Made by a program: the position numbers and the translations under genes
Source of the DNA: an uncultured Pseudomonas sp.
Lineage (GTDB): Bacteria; Pseudomonadota; Gammaproteobacteria; Pseudomonadales; Pseudomonadaceae
DNA: 64,000 nt
Direction: 5' to 3'
Assembly (NCBI RefSeq): GCF_913777995.1
Contig: NZ_CAJYVE010000029.1
Span: 62,001-126,000 of the forward strand
Notes under the pieces: generated by a model
Database searches by the model: none
The model's input: the letters and a program-made list of their open reading frames with translations, nothing else
What the model was told of the DNA's origin: nothing
In this document: piece after piece, positions 20,274-36,255 of the stretch
Layout of the letters: each line of letters begins with the position of its first letter
Position numbering within the stretch: position 1 is the stretch's first letter

Positions 20274-20450
20274 GCAGCGGCTCCAAGGTCGTTGGTCTGG
20301 TTATTTATACAGTGTTTTGTTTTGGCCTGACAATGCCCGCGCTTAGTCCGATTTGCACGGCTGGGCGGCGGATTTATACCTCTGTAGCGGAAAATGCCCG
20401 CTTCGCACGGCCTTTGGCGTGGCCGATGCGCTTTTCCGTCGACCTTGCCC

Positions 20451-20479
20451 CTTGAAGCTGGAAATTCCGCTCCCATATA
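20451..20479 (+). promoter_or_regulatory. Sigma-32 (heat-shock) type promoter of grpE-dnaK
   Basis: CTTGAAG at 20451-20457 and CCCATATA at 20472-20479 are separated by 14 bases, matching the RpoH consensus (CTTGAA, 13-15 bases, CCCATnT). It would place the transcript start about 45 bases before the grpE ATG. Confidence 0.8.
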
Positions 20480-20530
20480 GGGGGCAGAAGCGCGAGTTGG
20501 GATCGCGGACGTTTTCGAGAGGAGAAAGTT

Positions 20531-21094
20531 ATGGCTGACGAACAGAACCTGGATACGCAAGCTCAGGAACAGGCCGCACAGGCCGGTGCCGGTGAAGACC
20601 TGGCGACCCGTGTACAGGTGCTCGAAGAGCAACTGGCTGCCGCACAGGACCAGTCGCTGCGTGTCGCTGCGGATCTGCAGAACGTCCGCCGCCGCGCCGA
20701 CCAGGATGTCGAGAAGGCACACAAGTTCGCGCTGGAGAAGTTCGCCAGCGACCTGCTGCCGATCATCGACAGCCTGGAACGCGGTCTCGAGCTGTCCAAC
20801 CCCGATGATCAGAGCATCCGCCCGATGCGCGAAGGCATCGAGCTGACCCTCAAGATGTTCCAGGACACCCTCAAGCGTTACCAGCTGGAAGCCATCGACC
20901 CGCATGGCCAACCGTTCAACGCCGAGCATCACCAGGCCATGGCCATGGAAGAGAACGCCAACGTCGAGCCGAACACCGTGCTCAAGGTGTTTCAGAAGGG
21001 CTACCAGCTCAATGGTCGCCTGCTGCGCCCGGCAATGGTCGTGGTCAGCAAGGCGCCTGCACCGGCCAAGCCCTCGATTGACGAGCAGGCTTGA
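20531..21094 (+). CDS. grpE: Nucleotide exchange factor GrpE
   Basis: The 187-residue protein drives ADP release from DnaK. It has an acidic, glutamine-rich N-terminus, the long dimer helix ([20 protein letters not shown], then [10 protein letters not shown]) and the beta-wing segment ([34 protein letters not shown]). GAGAGGAG precedes the ATG by a good distance. It lies behind a sigma-32-like promoter and 104 bases before dnaK. Confidence 0.96.
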   Translation: MADEQNLDTQAQEQAAQAGAGEDLATRVQVLEEQLAAAQDQSLRVAADLQNVRRRADQDVEKAHKFALEKFASDLLPIIDSLERGLELSNPDDQSIRPMREGIELTLKMFQDTLKRYQLEAIDPHGQPFNAEHHQAMAMEENANVEPNTVLKVFQKGYQLNGRLLRPAMVVVSKAPAPAKPSIDEQA

Positions 21095-21198
21095 AATTTT
21101 CCGGGCAGCCCCCATTTAACGGTCAAGCGTTTTTAAAGAGCTACCGCGATCTGTGAACCCGGTCGCGGCAACCAATCAAAAGTTTCGGGAGAGTCAAG

Positions 21199-23115
21199 AT
21201 GGGTAAAATTATCGGTATCGACCTGGGGACTACCAACTCCTGCGTCTCCATCCTCGAAGGCGGCAACGTCAAGGTCATCGAAAACGCCGAAGGCGCGCGT
21301 ACCACCCCTTCGATCATCGCCTATGCCAACGATGGCGAAATCCTGGTTGGCCAGTCGGCCAAGCGCCAGGCGGTCACCAACCCCCACAACACCCTGTACG
21401 CGGTCAAGCGTCTGATCGGCCGTCGTTTCGACGAGAACGTCGTACAGAAAGATATCCAGATGGTCCCTTACAAGATCGTCAAGGCCGACAACGGCGACGC
21501 GTGGGTCGAGGTGAACAGCCAGAAGATGGCTCCGCCACAGATCTCCGCTGAAATCCTGAAGAAGATGAAAAAGACCGCCGAAGACTTCCTCGGCGAGTCC
21601 GTGACCGAAGCGGTCATCACCGTTCCGGCCTACTTCAACGACAGCCAGCGTCAGGCGACCAAGGATGCGGGTCGTATCGCCGGTCTGGACGTCAAGCGCA
21701 TCATCAACGAGCCTACCGCTGCGGCGCTAGCCTACGGCATGGACAAGGCCAAGGGTGACCGCACCATCGTCGTCTACGACCTGGGTGGTGGTACCTTCGA
21801 TATCTCGGTCATCGAGATTGCCGAAGTCGACGGCGAGCACCAGTTCGAAGTGCTGGCCACCAACGGTGACACCTTCCTGGGTGGTGAAGACTTCGACATC
21901 CGCCTGATCGACTACCTCGTCGAGGAGTTCAAGAAAGAAAGCGGCATGAACCTCAAGGGTGACCCGCTGGCCATGCAGCGCCTGAAGGAAGCTGCGGAAA
22001 AAGCCAAGATCGAGCTGTCCTCGGCTACCCAGACCGACGTCAACCTGCCCTATATCACCGCCGATGCCAGCGGTCCCAAGCACCTGAACGTCAAGGTCTC
22101 CCGCGCCAAGCTGGAGTCCCTGGTGGAAGAGCTGGTCGAGCGCACTATCGAGCCCTGCCGCACGGCGTTGAAGGACTCCGGTCTGGACGTCTCCGACATC
22201 CACGAGGTCATCCTGGTGGGCGGTCAGACCCGCATGCCGCTGGTGCAGAAGCGCGTGGCCGACTTCTTCGGCAAGGAAGCGCGCAAGGACGTCAACCCGG
22301 ACGAAGCCGTCGCCATCGGTGCCGCCATCCAGGGCGCCGTGCTGGCCGGTGACGTCAAGGACGTGCTGCTGCTGGACGTCACCCCGCTGACCCTGGGCAT
22401 CGAGACCATGGGTGGCGTGATGACCGCGCTGATCGAGAAGAACACCACCATTCCGACCAAGAAGTCGCAGGTGTTCTCTACCGCCGATGACAACCAGAGC
22501 GCCGTGACCATCCACGTGCTGCAGGGTGAGCGCAAGCAAGCCGCGCAGAACAAGTCGCTGGGCAAATTCGACCTGGCCGAGATTCCGCCAGCGCCACGCG
22601 GCGTTCCGCAGATCGAAGTGACCTTCGACATCGACGCCAACGGCATCCTGCACGTCGGCGCGAAAGACAAGGCCACCGGCAAGCAGCAGTCCATCGTGAT
22701 CAAGGCCAACTCCGGTCTGTCCGAGGAAGAAATCCAGCAGATGGTGCGTGACGCCGAGGCCAATGCCGAGGAAGACCGCAAGTTTGAAGAGCTGGCCTCG
22801 GCCCGTAACCAGGGTGACGCGCTGGTCCACTCGACTCGCAAGATGATTTCCGACGCCGGTGACAAGGTCACTGCCGAAGAGAAAGCCGCTGTCGAAGCTG
22901 CTGTGGTTGCGCTGGAAGCTGCCGTGAAAGGCGACGACAAGGCTGCCATCGAAGCCAAGGTCGAAGAGCTGTCGAAAGTTTCGGCTCCGATCGCGCAGAA
23001 GATGTACGCCGAGCAGGCTGAAAACCCTGAGGCGGCTGCCAAGCCTGCCGAAGGTGCGGCGAAGGCCGACGACGTCGTCGACGCCGAGTTCGAAGAAGTC
23101 AAGGACCACAAGTAA
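21199..23115 (+). CDS. dnaK: Molecular chaperone DnaK (Hsp70)
   Basis: The 638-residue ATP-dependent chaperone begins [18 protein letters not shown] and has all three Hsp70 signatures, including [16 protein letters not shown] and [14 protein letters not shown], then the linker [12 protein letters not shown] and the substrate domain. The C-terminus ends EFEEVKDHK with the acidic EEVKD-like tail. It folds proteins and controls sigma-32 with DnaJ and GrpE. Length is exactly in the family range. A 322-base gap with several hairpins separates it from dnaJ. Confidence 0.98.
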   Translation: MGKIIGIDLGTTNSCVSILEGGNVKVIENAEGARTTPSIIAYANDGEILVGQSAKRQAVTNPHNTLYAVKRLIGRRFDENVVQKDIQMVPYKIVKADNGDAWVEVNSQKMAPPQISAEILKKMKKTAEDFLGESVTEAVITVPAYFNDSQRQATKDAGRIAGLDVKRIINEPTAAALAYGMDKAKGDRTIVVYDLGGGTFDISVIEIAEVDGEHQFEVLATNGDTFLGGEDFDIRLIDYLVEEFKKESGMNLKGDPLAMQRLKEAAEKAKIELSSATQTDVNLPYITADASGPKHLNVKVSRAKLESLVEELVERTIEPCRTALKDSGLDVSDIHEVILVGGQTRMPLVQKRVADFFGKEARKDVNPDEAVAIGAAIQGAVLAGDVKDVLLLDVTPLTLGIETMGGVMTALIEKNTTIPTKKSQVFSTADDNQSAVTIHVLQGERKQAAQNKSLGKFDLAEIPPAPRGVPQIEVTFDIDANGILHVGAKDKATGKQQSIVIKANSGLSEEEIQQMVRDAEANAEEDRKFEELASARNQGDALVHSTRKMISDAGDKVTAEEKAAVEAAVVALEAAVKGDDKAAIEAKVEELSKVSAPIAQKMYAEQAENPEAAAKPAEGAAKADDVVDAEFEEVKDHK

Positions 23116-23437
23116 GCGCAGGCTCACTTGCAACCCGATTGACCGCAGGCCCGCGGGAACGGGTAGGATGTCGCCGCGCGGGAGCTTGCTCCCGCGTTGG
23201 CGTGTCTGGAACAGACGAAAATTTCCGGTTTGCGCGCAGTGCTGCGCAAACCCTGTGGCAAAGCCTTGCTGCTCCTGCAGCAGGCTTGTTCTGCCGCTTT
23301 CACGGCCGCTGATGGCCGTTGAACGAAGACCGGGATCGTTGAATTGACGTGAGTTGGGTCCGAGCCTGAAGGGGCTCAACGAGTCTGGCCGGGCTCAGGA
23401 GCGTTTGGCCGGGCGTCCTCAAGAGTGCAGAAGAATT
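23116..23437 (+). other. dnaK-dnaJ intergenic region with several hairpins
   Basis: Four inverted repeats lie in 322 bases: CGCGGGAGC/GCTCCCGCG (23177-23196), GTTTGCGC/GCGCAAAC (23228-23251), a CTG/CAG-rich stem near 23263-23287 and a CGGCC/GGCCG stem near 23300-23325. The first resembles the core of Pseudomonas REP elements. None has a strong T-run, so read-through into dnaJ is likely; they may instead lower or process the downstream message. Confidence 0.6.
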
Positions 23438-24571
23438 ATGGCGAAGCGTGACTATTACGAAGTATTGGGGGTCGAGCGAGGCGCCAGCGAGGCGGAGCTG
23501 AAGAAGGCTTATCGTCGTCTGGCGATGAAGCATCACCCCGACCGTAACCCTGACGACAAAGCGTCGGAAGAACTGTTCAAAGAGGCCAACGAGGCCTACG
23601 AGGTATTGTCCGACGCCAGCAAGCGTGCAGCCTACGACCAGTATGGCCATGCCGGTGTCGACCCGAGCATGGGTGGCGGCGGTGGTGGCTTCGGTGCCGG
23701 CGGCGCGAACTTCTCCGACATCTTCGGCGATGTATTCAGTGACTTCTTCGGCGGCGGCGGTCGCGGCGGTGGTCGTGGCGGCCCGCAGCGCGGCAGCGAC
23801 CTGCGTTACACCCTGGAGCTGAACCTCGAGGAAGCGGTGCGCGGTACTACCGTGAACATCCGTGTGCCGACCCTGGTGAACTGTAAGCCGTGCGACGGCA
23901 GCGGCGCCAAGAAAGGCTCTTCGCCGGTCACCTGCCCGACCTGTGGCGGTATCGGCCAGGTGCGCATGCAGCAGGGCTTCTTCTCGGTGCAGCAGACCTG
24001 CCCGCGTTGCCATGGCCAAGGCAAGATCATTTCCGATCCGTGCGAGTCCTGTAACGGCGAAGGTCGGGTCGAGGAATACAAGACTCTGTCGGTCAAGGTG
24101 CCGGCGGGTGTCGATACCGGCGACCGTATCCGCCTGTCGGGTGAAGGCGAGGCCGGCCCGCAGGGTGGCCCGAACGGTGACCTGTACGTGGTCATCAACG
24201 TTCGCGAGCACCCGATTTTCCAGCGCGATGGCAAGCATCTGTACTGCGAAGTGCCGATCAGCTTCACCGATGCGGCGCTGGGTGGCGAGATGGAAGTGCC
24301 GACCCTCGATGGCCGCGTGAAGCTGAAGATTCCGGAAGGTACCCAGACCGGCAAGCAGTTCCGTCTGCGCGGCAAGGGTGTGGCGCCAGTGCGTGGCGGC
24401 GGTCCGGGCGACCTGATGTGCCGCGTGGCGGTGGAAACGCCGGTCAACCTCAGCAAGCGTCAGCGCGAGCTGCTCGAGGAGTTCCGCGAGTCGCTGCAGA
24501 GCGACGAATCGCACTCGCCCAAGGCCAGTGGCTGGTTCGAAGGCGTGAAGCGTTTCTTCGGCGACTTGTAA
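23438..24571 (+). CDS. dnaJ: Co-chaperone DnaJ (Hsp40)
   Basis: The 377-residue type I J-protein has the J domain with HPD at residues 33-35, a glycine-rich linker (about residues 75-115, [14 protein letters not shown]), four zinc-binding CxxCxGxG repeats ([32 protein letters not shown]) and the C-terminal substrate domain. It stimulates DnaK ATPase and hands over substrates. The ATG at 23438 gives the standard [12 protein letters not shown] start, with only a weak AGAAG ribosome site. dapB follows 21 bases later. Confidence 0.97.
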   Translation: MAKRDYYEVLGVERGASEAELKKAYRRLAMKHHPDRNPDDKASEELFKEANEAYEVLSDASKRAAYDQYGHAGVDPSMGGGGGGFGAGGANFSDIFGDVFSDFFGGGGRGGGRGGPQRGSDLRYTLELNLEEAVRGTTVNIRVPTLVNCKPCDGSGAKKGSSPVTCPTCGGIGQVRMQQGFFSVQQTCPRCHGQGKIISDPCESCNGEGRVEEYKTLSVKVPAGVDTGDRIRLSGEGEAGPQGGPNGDLYVVINVREHPIFQRDGKHLYCEVPISFTDAALGGEMEVPTLDGRVKLKIPEGTQTGKQFRLRGKGVAPVRGGGPGDLMCRVAVETPVNLSKRQRELLEEFRESLQSDESHSPKASGWFEGVKRFFGDL

Positions 24572-25396
<825 letters not shown>

Positions 25397-25423
25397 TCGG
25401 TCGTCAATTACCGTGAAAAAATC

Positions 25424-25462
25424 AGGCCGTCGGCGATCATTCGATCATTGACGGCCTTTTTG
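25424..25462 (+). terminator. Terminator after dapB
   Basis: AGGCCGTC at 25424-25431 pairs with GACGGCCT at 25450-25457 and is followed by TTTTTG. An inner GATCATTCGATC repeat can extend the structure. Confidence 0.85.
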
Positions 25463-25506
25463 TAACAGCGAAAGGCCGATTGGTAGTAGACCCAAAGAGC
25501 CCTTTT

Positions 25507-25538
25507 CTGTAAGCTACAGCTTTAGTGTGTCCACTAAA
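25507..25538. promoter_or_regulatory. Paired inverted repeats in the carA control region
   Basis: CTGTA-AGC-TACAG (25507-25519) is followed at once by TTTAGTG-TGTC-CACTAAA (25521-25538), a perfect 7-4-7 repeat. They lie upstream of the carA leader hairpin and could be operator sites near the carA promoter. The binding protein is unknown from sequence alone; arginine and pyrimidine control of carAB is established in pseudomonads. Confidence 0.5.
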
Positions 25539-25547
25539 AGCGCGCAG

Positions 25548-25600
25548 ATGAATCTATCCAATAAAGCGGGGTGACGTATCAAACGTCATTCCGCTTTTTT
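25548..25600 (+). promoter_or_regulatory. Candidate carA attenuator: tiny leader frame overlapping an intrinsic terminator
   Basis: A 14-bp stem with two G-T pairs (25563-25576 with 25584-25597), loop TATCAAA, ends in a T-run, so it has the form of an intrinsic terminator 46 bases before carA. The dapB transcript already has its own terminator upstream. An eight-codon frame MNLSNKAG (25548-25574) ends inside the left arm, so a ribosome there would cover that arm and prevent the hairpin. The frame lacks a clear ribosome site, so translation is uncertain. Confidence 0.55.
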
Positions 25601-25645
25601 GCAACCTGCGATCGCCCCTTCAGGCTTTAACTACGGGAGGTCTTC

Positions 25646-26782
25646 TTGACTAAGCCAGCCATACTCGCCCTTGCTGATGGCAGCATTTTTCGCGGCGAAG
25701 CCATTGGAGCCGACGGTCAGACCGTTGGCGAGGTGGTGTTCAACACCGCAATGACCGGCTATCAGGAAATCCTTACCGATCCTTCCTATGCCCAACAGAT
25801 CGTTACCCTGACCTACCCACACATCGGCAATACCGGGACCACCCCGGAAGATGCCGAATCCGACCGCGTGTGGTCGGCTGGCCTGGTCATCCGCGACCTG
25901 CCGCTGGTAGCCAGCAACTGGCGTAACAAGCTGTCTCTGCAAGACTACCTGAAGGCCAACAACGTGGTGGCCATCGCCGGTATCGATACCCGTCGCTTGA
26001 CGCGCGTGCTGCGTGAGAAGGGCGCCCAGAACGGCTGCATCCTGGCTGGCGACAACATCAGCGAAGAGGCTGCCATCGCCGCCGCTCGCGGCTTCCCGGG
26101 CCTCAAAGGCATGGACCTGGCCAAGGTGGTCAGCACCAAGGACCGCTACGAGTGGCGCTCCAGCGTGTGGGAGCTGAAAACCGACAGCCACCCTGAAATC
26201 CCGGCCTCCGAGCTGCCTTACCACGTCGTGGCCTACGACTACGGCGTGAAGGTCAATATCCTGCGCATGCTGGTCGCCCGTGGCTGCCGCGTGACCGTGG
26301 TGCCGGCCCAGACCCCGGCCAGCGAAGTGCTGGCGCTCAACCCGGACGGCGTGTTCCTGTCCAACGGCCCTGGCGATCCGGAGCCCTGCGACTACGCCAT
26401 CACCGCCATCAAGCAGGTGCTGGAAACCGACATCCCGGTGTTCGGCATCTGCCTCGGTCACCAGTTGCTGGCCCTGGCCTCCGGAGCCAAGACCGTCAAG
26501 ATGGGCCATGGCCACCACGGTGCCAACCACCCGGTCCAGGACCTGGACACCGGTGTGGTGATGATCACCAGCCAGAACCACGGCTTCGCGGTGGACGAGG
26601 CGACCCTGCCTGCCAACGTGCGGGCCATCCACAAGTCGCTGTTCGACGGCACCCTGCAAGGTATCGAGCGCACCGACAAGAGCGCCTTCAGCTTCCAGGG
26701 TCACCCTGAAGCAAGCCCCGGCCCGACCGACGTGGCGCCTCTGTTCGATCGCTTCATCCAAGCCATGGCCAAGCGTCGCTGA
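25646..26782 (+). CDS. carA: Carbamoyl-phosphate synthase small (glutaminase) subunit
   Basis: The 378-residue subunit splits glutamine and channels ammonia to CarB, feeding both pyrimidine and arginine synthesis. The N-terminal CPSase domain ([30 protein letters not shown]) is followed by a class I glutaminase with Cys269 in GICLGHQ and His353/Glu355 in GHPEA. The start is TTG at 25646 behind GGGAGG; no ATG is suitably placed. carB follows 139 bases downstream. The leader carries a possible attenuator. Confidence 0.97.
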   Translation: MTKPAILALADGSIFRGEAIGADGQTVGEVVFNTAMTGYQEILTDPSYAQQIVTLTYPHIGNTGTTPEDAESDRVWSAGLVIRDLPLVASNWRNKLSLQDYLKANNVVAIAGIDTRRLTRVLREKGAQNGCILAGDNISEEAAIAAARGFPGLKGMDLAKVVSTKDRYEWRSSVWELKTDSHPEIPASELPYHVVAYDYGVKVNILRMLVARGCRVTVVPAQTPASEVLALNPDGVFLSNGPGDPEPCDYAITAIKQVLETDIPVFGICLGHQLLALASGAKTVKMGHGHHGANHPVQDLDTGVVMITSQNHGFAVDEATLPANVRAIHKSLFDGTLQGIERTDKSAFSFQGHPEASPGPTDVAPLFDRFIQAMAKRR

Positions 26783-26921
26783 GCGGTTGCCTTGAGAATG
26801 AAGTAATCAGGTGCCAGGGCGGCCCCGGCAGCTTCGAGCTGCGCCAGGCGTCGCCGCCCGACACCTCAATGAAATGTTCAAGACGGCTTGCCGACTGACC
26901 TGCGGATTTGAGTGACAACCC

Positions 26922-30139
<3,218 letters not shown>

Positions 30140-30143
<4 letters not shown>

Positions 30144-30616
30144 ATAAATACCCCATGACCGTCGAGGGCGCTCGCGCCCTCGAAGAAGAGCTGAATCACC
30201 TGACCAAGGTGGTCCGCCCGAAACTCAGTCAGGACATCGGCGAAGCACGCGAGCTGGGTGACCTGAAGGAAAACGCCGAATACCATGCCGCCCGCGAACA
30301 GCAGGGCATGGTCGAGGCGCGGATCCGTGACATCGAAGGCCGCATGCAGAATGCCGTGGTCATCGACGTCACGACCATTCCTCACACCGGCAAGGTGGTG
30401 TTCGGCACCACCGTGGAGATCGCCAACGTCGACACCGACGAAAGCGTGGTCTACAAGATCGTCGGTGAGGATGAAGCGGACATCAAGCAGGGCAAGATCT
30501 CCGTGACCTCGCCGATTGCCCGTGCGCTGATCGCCAAGAGCGAAGGCGACGTCGTAGCGGTGACCACACCCGGTGGCGTGGTTGAATACGAGATCATCGA
30601 AGTCCGTCACATCTGA
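30140..30616 (+). CDS. greA: Transcript cleavage factor GreA
   Basis: The 158-residue factor enters the RNA polymerase secondary channel and stimulates cleavage of backtracked RNA. The N-terminal coiled coil carries the acidic tip ([17 protein letters not shown], residues 34-50) and the C-terminal FKBP-like domain ends [13 protein letters not shown]. The ATG overlaps the carB stop (ATGA). A hairpin follows the gene by about 25 bases. Confidence 0.97.
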
Positions 30617-30641
30617 CGTTTCGAGCCGCTCTTGCCGTACC

Positions 30642-30678
30642 GAACAGGCTGTTCATCGAAGGGTGAACGGCCTGTTTC
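30642..30678 (+). terminator. Hairpin after greA
   Basis: GAACAGGC-T-GTTCA pairs with TGAAC-G-GCCTGTTTC around an eight-base loop. The T-run is weak, so termination may be partial. It lies between the convergent greA and yhbY genes. Confidence 0.6.
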
Positions 30679-30806
30679 ATCTAGGTCAGGACCGTTTCGC
30701 GGGCACCACGGGCTGCCGGTCATTGCGCTGGCAAGCGGTGTCTGATGAGGCGGGAAAGAAGCGGATATGGCGGGGCGCGCGACGCACGCCCCCGGCGAGG
30801 CGGCGA

Positions 30807-31115
30807 TCAGCCGGCGCGGTGTACGTTGGACAGGTTCTTGTTCGGCTTGGGGTTCTTGCGATAGATCAGAGCCATCTTGCCGATCACCTGGACCAGTTCC
30901 GCAGAGCCGTTCTGGCACAGCTCGGCAATGGTCTGCAGGCGGCTTTCGCGGTCCAGGATGTTGAGCTTGATCTTGATCAGCTCGTGGTCGTTGAGCGCAC
31001 GTTCCAGCTCGGCGAGCACACCCTCGGTCAGCCCGTTGTCGGCCACGATCAGGACCGGCTTCAGGTGATGGCCAATGGATTTGTATTGTTTCTTCTGCTC
31101 TTGAGTGAGCGGCAT
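30807..31115 (-). CDS. yhbY: YhbY family ribosome-assembly RNA-binding protein
   Basis: The 102-residue CRM-domain protein has the family motifs LKPVLIVADNGLTEGVLAEL (residues 19-38), HELIKIKL and the GxxVQVIG-like AELVQVIGKMALIYRKNP. Homologs bind the large-subunit precursor. The start at 31115 (MPLTQEQKKQYKSIGH) is chosen; the frame extends upstream without similarity. It is divergent from rlmE with a 104-base gap, the conserved arrangement near ftsH. Confidence 0.94.
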   Translation of the reverse strand: MPLTQEQKKQYKSIGHHLKPVLIVADNGLTEGVLAELERALNDHELIKIKLNILDRESRLQTIAELCQNGSAELVQVIGKMALIYRKNPKPNKNLSNVHRAG

Positions 31116-31219
31116 AATCTGACCCCTGCGTCTGGTCTGGTGAAAAACGGCGGCCAGTTTACCCGAGCACGTTCGGGGCCGCTCACTTAATCGCGACCCG
31201 TTTATTTTTGAGGTGCCCA

Positions 31220-31870
31220 GTGGCCCGTTCCAAGTCAAGCCATAGCTGGCTGAAAGAACATTTCGACGACAAATACGTGAAAATGGCACAAAAGGACGGC
31301 TATCGTTCGCGTGCTAGCTACAAGCTCCTGGAGATCCAGGACAAGGACAAGATCATTCGCCCAGGCATGACGGTCATCGACCTCGGTGCGGCACCGGGGG
31401 GCTGGTCGCAGGTCACCAGCCGTCTGATCGGCGGCCAGGGGCGGTTGATCGCTTCGGACATCCTGGAGATGGACAGCATCCCTGATGTCACCTTCATTCG
31501 CGGCGATTTCACCGAAGACGCCGTGCTGGCGCAGATTCTCGAAGCGGTAGGTAATACGCAGGTAGACCTTGTGATTTCCGATATGGCCCCCAATATGAGT
31601 GGATTGAGCGCCGTGGACATGCCGCGCGCCATGTTTCTCTGTGAACTGGCGCTGGACCTGGCAGGGCGAGTGTTGCGCCCCGGTGGCGATTTCCTCATCA
31701 AGATTTTCCAGGGTGAGGGCTTTGACACGTTCCACAAGGATGTCCGTCGGCTGTTCGACAAGGTCCAGATGCGCAAGCCGCTATCGTCGCGCGATCGTTC
31801 TCGCGAGCAATACCTGCTGGCGCGGGGCTTTCGCGGCATCGAGGGCTCGGCCAGCGATGAGCGTCTTTGA
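31220..31870 (+). CDS. rlmE: 23S rRNA 2'-O-ribose U2552 methyltransferase RlmE (FtsJ/RrmJ)
   Basis: The 216-residue heat-shock methyltransferase modifies the A-loop of 23S rRNA in the 50S subunit. It shows the K-D-K-E family layout: [10 protein letters not shown], the SAM site [14 protein letters not shown] near residue 55, [13 protein letters not shown] near residue 120 and [10 protein letters not shown] near residue 160. The start is GTG at 31220 behind GAGG, giving the family-like [15 protein letters not shown]; an in-frame TTG four codons earlier is less likely. ftsH follows after 183 bases. Confidence 0.94.
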   Translation: MARSKSSHSWLKEHFDDKYVKMAQKDGYRSRASYKLLEIQDKDKIIRPGMTVIDLGAAPGGWSQVTSRLIGGQGRLIASDILEMDSIPDVTFIRGDFTEDAVLAQILEAVGNTQVDLVISDMAPNMSGLSAVDMPRAMFLCELALDLAGRVLRPGGDFLIKIFQGEGFDTFHKDVRRLFDKVQMRKPLSSRDRSREQYLLARGFRGIEGSASDERL

Positions 31871-32053
31871 CGCGGGGTGATAGCTTTTTTCAAATGGCGC
31901 GTGCGTGCCGCCTGGACGAACATGCTGTAGCGAATGTTTCACAAAGGGTTACAGACGGTGCCTGCCACATCCGGGGGTTCTGTAGTAAGTTAGGGCGGTG
32001 ATTATCATGCGAGGCACGCTTGCTGCGTGGAGCTTGCTTCAGAGGGTAGCTAA

Positions 32054-33970
<1,917 letters not shown>

Positions 33971-33978
33971 GGTCTGAC

Positions 33979-34830
33979 ATGACTTCGACGCTGTACCCGA
34001 CCCGGTTGCCTTGCGGCAACCGGGTTCTTGATTTATCCCGTACCCATGTGATGGGTATCCTCAACGCAACCCCCGACTCTTTCTCCGACGGTGGCCGCTA
34101 CAGCCTGCTGGGCAACGCGTTGCGCCATGCAGAAGCCATGGTGGCGGCGGGCGCCACGCTGATCGACATCGGCGGCGAGTCGACGCGTCCCGGTGCGCTG
34201 CCGGTTTCCGTGCAGCAGGAGCTGGATCGTGTCGCACCGCTGGTCGAGCGCGTCGCGCAGTCCCTCGATGTGGTGATTTCCGTGGATACTTCCACGCCGC
34301 AGGTGATCACCGAGACGGCCCGCCTGGGCGCTGGCCTGATCAACGACGTGCGTTCGCTGCGTCGGCCTGGAGCCTTGGAAGCGGCAGCCGCAGTTGGCCT
34401 GCCGGTGTGCATCATGCACATGCTGGGCGAGCCCGGTGATATGCAGGATAATCCGCATTATCAGGACCTGGTGGGGGAAGTGAGCGGCTTTCTCGCCGAG
34501 CGCATGCAGGCCTGTGAGCAGGCTGGCATACCTGCCGAGCGTATCGTGCTGGACCCCGGCTTTGGCTTCGCCAAGACCCTGGAGCACAACCTCAGCCTGT
34601 TCAAACGCATGGACGCCTTGCACGCATTGGGACGCCCCCTGTTGGTCGGTGTCTCGCGCAAGAGCATGATTGGCGGTGTGCTGGGTCGCCCGGTCGATCA
34701 GCGCCTGTTTGGCGGCCTGGCATTGGCTGCACTGGCCATGACCAAAGGCGCGAAAATTCTGCGTGTGCACGATGTGGCCGAGACAGTGGATGTCGTGCGC
34801 ATGATCACAGCCGTCGAGTCGGCTGAATAA
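33979..34830 (+). CDS. folP: Dihydropteroate synthase FolP
   Basis: The 283-residue TIM-barrel enzyme joins para-aminobenzoate to the pterin pyrophosphate in folate synthesis and is the sulfonamide target. Signatures MGILNATPDSFSDGG near residues 25-39 and DIGGESTRPGA near residues 62-72 are present, as is the LVGVSRKSMIG segment near residue 220. It begins 9 bases after ftsH and ends 18 bases before glmM, the standard ftsH-folP-glmM operon. Confidence 0.97.
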   Translation: MTSTLYPTRLPCGNRVLDLSRTHVMGILNATPDSFSDGGRYSLLGNALRHAEAMVAAGATLIDIGGESTRPGALPVSVQQELDRVAPLVERVAQSLDVVISVDTSTPQVITETARLGAGLINDVRSLRRPGALEAAAAVGLPVCIMHMLGEPGDMQDNPHYQDLVGEVSGFLAERMQACEQAGIPAERIVLDPGFGFAKTLEHNLSLFKRMDALHALGRPLLVGVSRKSMIGGVLGRPVDQRLFGGLALAALAMTKGAKILRVHDVAETVDVVRMITAVESAE

Positions 34831-34848
34831 GAACATTCTGGAGCATCC

Positions 34849-36189
34849 ATGACTACCAAGAAATATTTCGGCACCGACGGTATTCGCGGTCGCGTTGGGC
34901 AATACCCCATCACCCCTGACTTCATGCTCAAGCTGGGCTGGGCCGCCGGTATGGCGTTCCGCCGCATGGGTGCCTGCCGCATCCTGGTCGGCAAGGACAC
35001 GCGGATCTCCGGCTACATGTTCGAGTCTGCGCTGGAGGCCGGCCTGTCCGCCGCTGGCGCCGACGTGATGCTCCTTGGTCCCATGCCGACCCCGGCGATC
35101 GCCTACCTGACCCGTACTTTCCATGCCGAGGCGGGCATCGTGATCAGCGCTTCGCACAACCCGCACTACGACAACGGCATCAAGTTCTTCTCCGGCAAAG
35201 GAACCAAGCTGCCTGACGAGATCGAAATGATGATCGAGGAACTGCTCGATGCACCGATGACCGTCGTGGAATCGGCCAGTCTGGGCAAGGTGTCGCGAAT
35301 CAACGACGCGGCGGGTCGTTATATCGAGTTCTGCAAGAGCAGCGTGCCGACCGGTACCAGTTTCGCCGGCCTGAAGCTGGTGGTCGACTGCGCCCACGGG
35401 GCCACCTACAAGATCGCGCCCAACGTATTCCGCGAGCTGGGTGCGCAGGTCAGCGTGCTGGCGGCACAGCCCAACGGGCTGAACATCAACGAGAGCTGCG
35501 GCTCGACCCATATCGAGGCCGTGCAGGCCGCTGTGGTGGCCGAGAAGGCCGATCTGGGCATTGCCTTCGACGGTGATGGCGATCGGGTCCTGATGGTAGA
35601 TCACACGGGTACGGTGGTCGATGGCGACGAGCTGATGTACATCATCGCCCGCGACATGCACCAGCGTGACCGTCTGCACGGTGGTGTGGTCGGTACCCTG
35701 ATGAGCAATCTGGGCCTGGAACTGGGCTTGGCCGACCTGGGGATCCCTTTCGTGCGCGCCAACGTCGGCGACCGCTACGTCATTGCCGAACTGCTGGAGC
35801 GCAACTGGCTGCTCGGCGGTGAAAACTCCGGGCACGTGGTATGCCTGCAGCACACCACAACGGGGGACGCGATCATCGCTGCCCTGCAGGTGCTGATGGC
35901 GCTGCGCCGCGCAGGCCAGACCCTGGCCGAGGCGCGTCAACAGATCCGCAAGTGCCCGCAGGTGCTGATCAACGTCAGGTTTGCCGGTGGTGTCGATCCG
36001 GTGGCCCATCCTTCCGTGCAGGAAGCCTGCGCCCGTGTAACCGACGAAATGGCTGGGCGTGGGCGGGTATTGCTGCGTAAATCCGGCACCGAACCGCTGG
36101 TACGGGTGATGGTCGAGGGTGAGGACGAGGCTCAGGTGCGCGGTTATGCCGAAGAGCTGGCCAAGCTGGTCGCTGAAGTTTGTGCCTGA
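34849..36189 (+). CDS. glmM: Phosphoglucosamine mutase GlmM
   Basis: The 446-residue enzyme converts glucosamine-6-phosphate to glucosamine-1-phosphate for peptidoglycan and LPS. The catalytic phosphoserine is Ser102 in VISASHNPH, the metal loop is FDGDGDRV near residue 241, the sugar-binding loop GGENSGH near residue 324 and the phosphate loop [12 protein letters not shown] near residue 408. Length is normal. It is the third gene of ftsH-folP-glmM. Confidence 0.97.
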   Translation: MTTKKYFGTDGIRGRVGQYPITPDFMLKLGWAAGMAFRRMGACRILVGKDTRISGYMFESALEAGLSAAGADVMLLGPMPTPAIAYLTRTFHAEAGIVISASHNPHYDNGIKFFSGKGTKLPDEIEMMIEELLDAPMTVVESASLGKVSRINDAAGRYIEFCKSSVPTGTSFAGLKLVVDCAHGATYKIAPNVFRELGAQVSVLAAQPNGLNINESCGSTHIEAVQAAVVAEKADLGIAFDGDGDRVLMVDHTGTVVDGDELMYIIARDMHQRDRLHGGVVGTLMSNLGLELGLADLGIPFVRANVGDRYVIAELLERNWLLGGENSGHVVCLQHTTTGDAIIAALQVLMALRRAGQTLAEARQQIRKCPQVLINVRFAGGVDPVAHPSVQEACARVTDEMAGRGRVLLRKSGTEPLVRVMVEGEDEAQVRGYAEELAKLVAEVCA

Positions 36190-36255
36190 GACGGGCTTGC
36201 CAGTGTTGAAAGTGTTGGGTAAGATCTGCGCCCACTTTGACCGACGAGGTAAAGC

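Noticed and set aside
20274..20450. A LexA box for recN.
   Set aside because: Only a partial CTG/CAG half-site (near 20306) is visible, so I do not call an SOS box.
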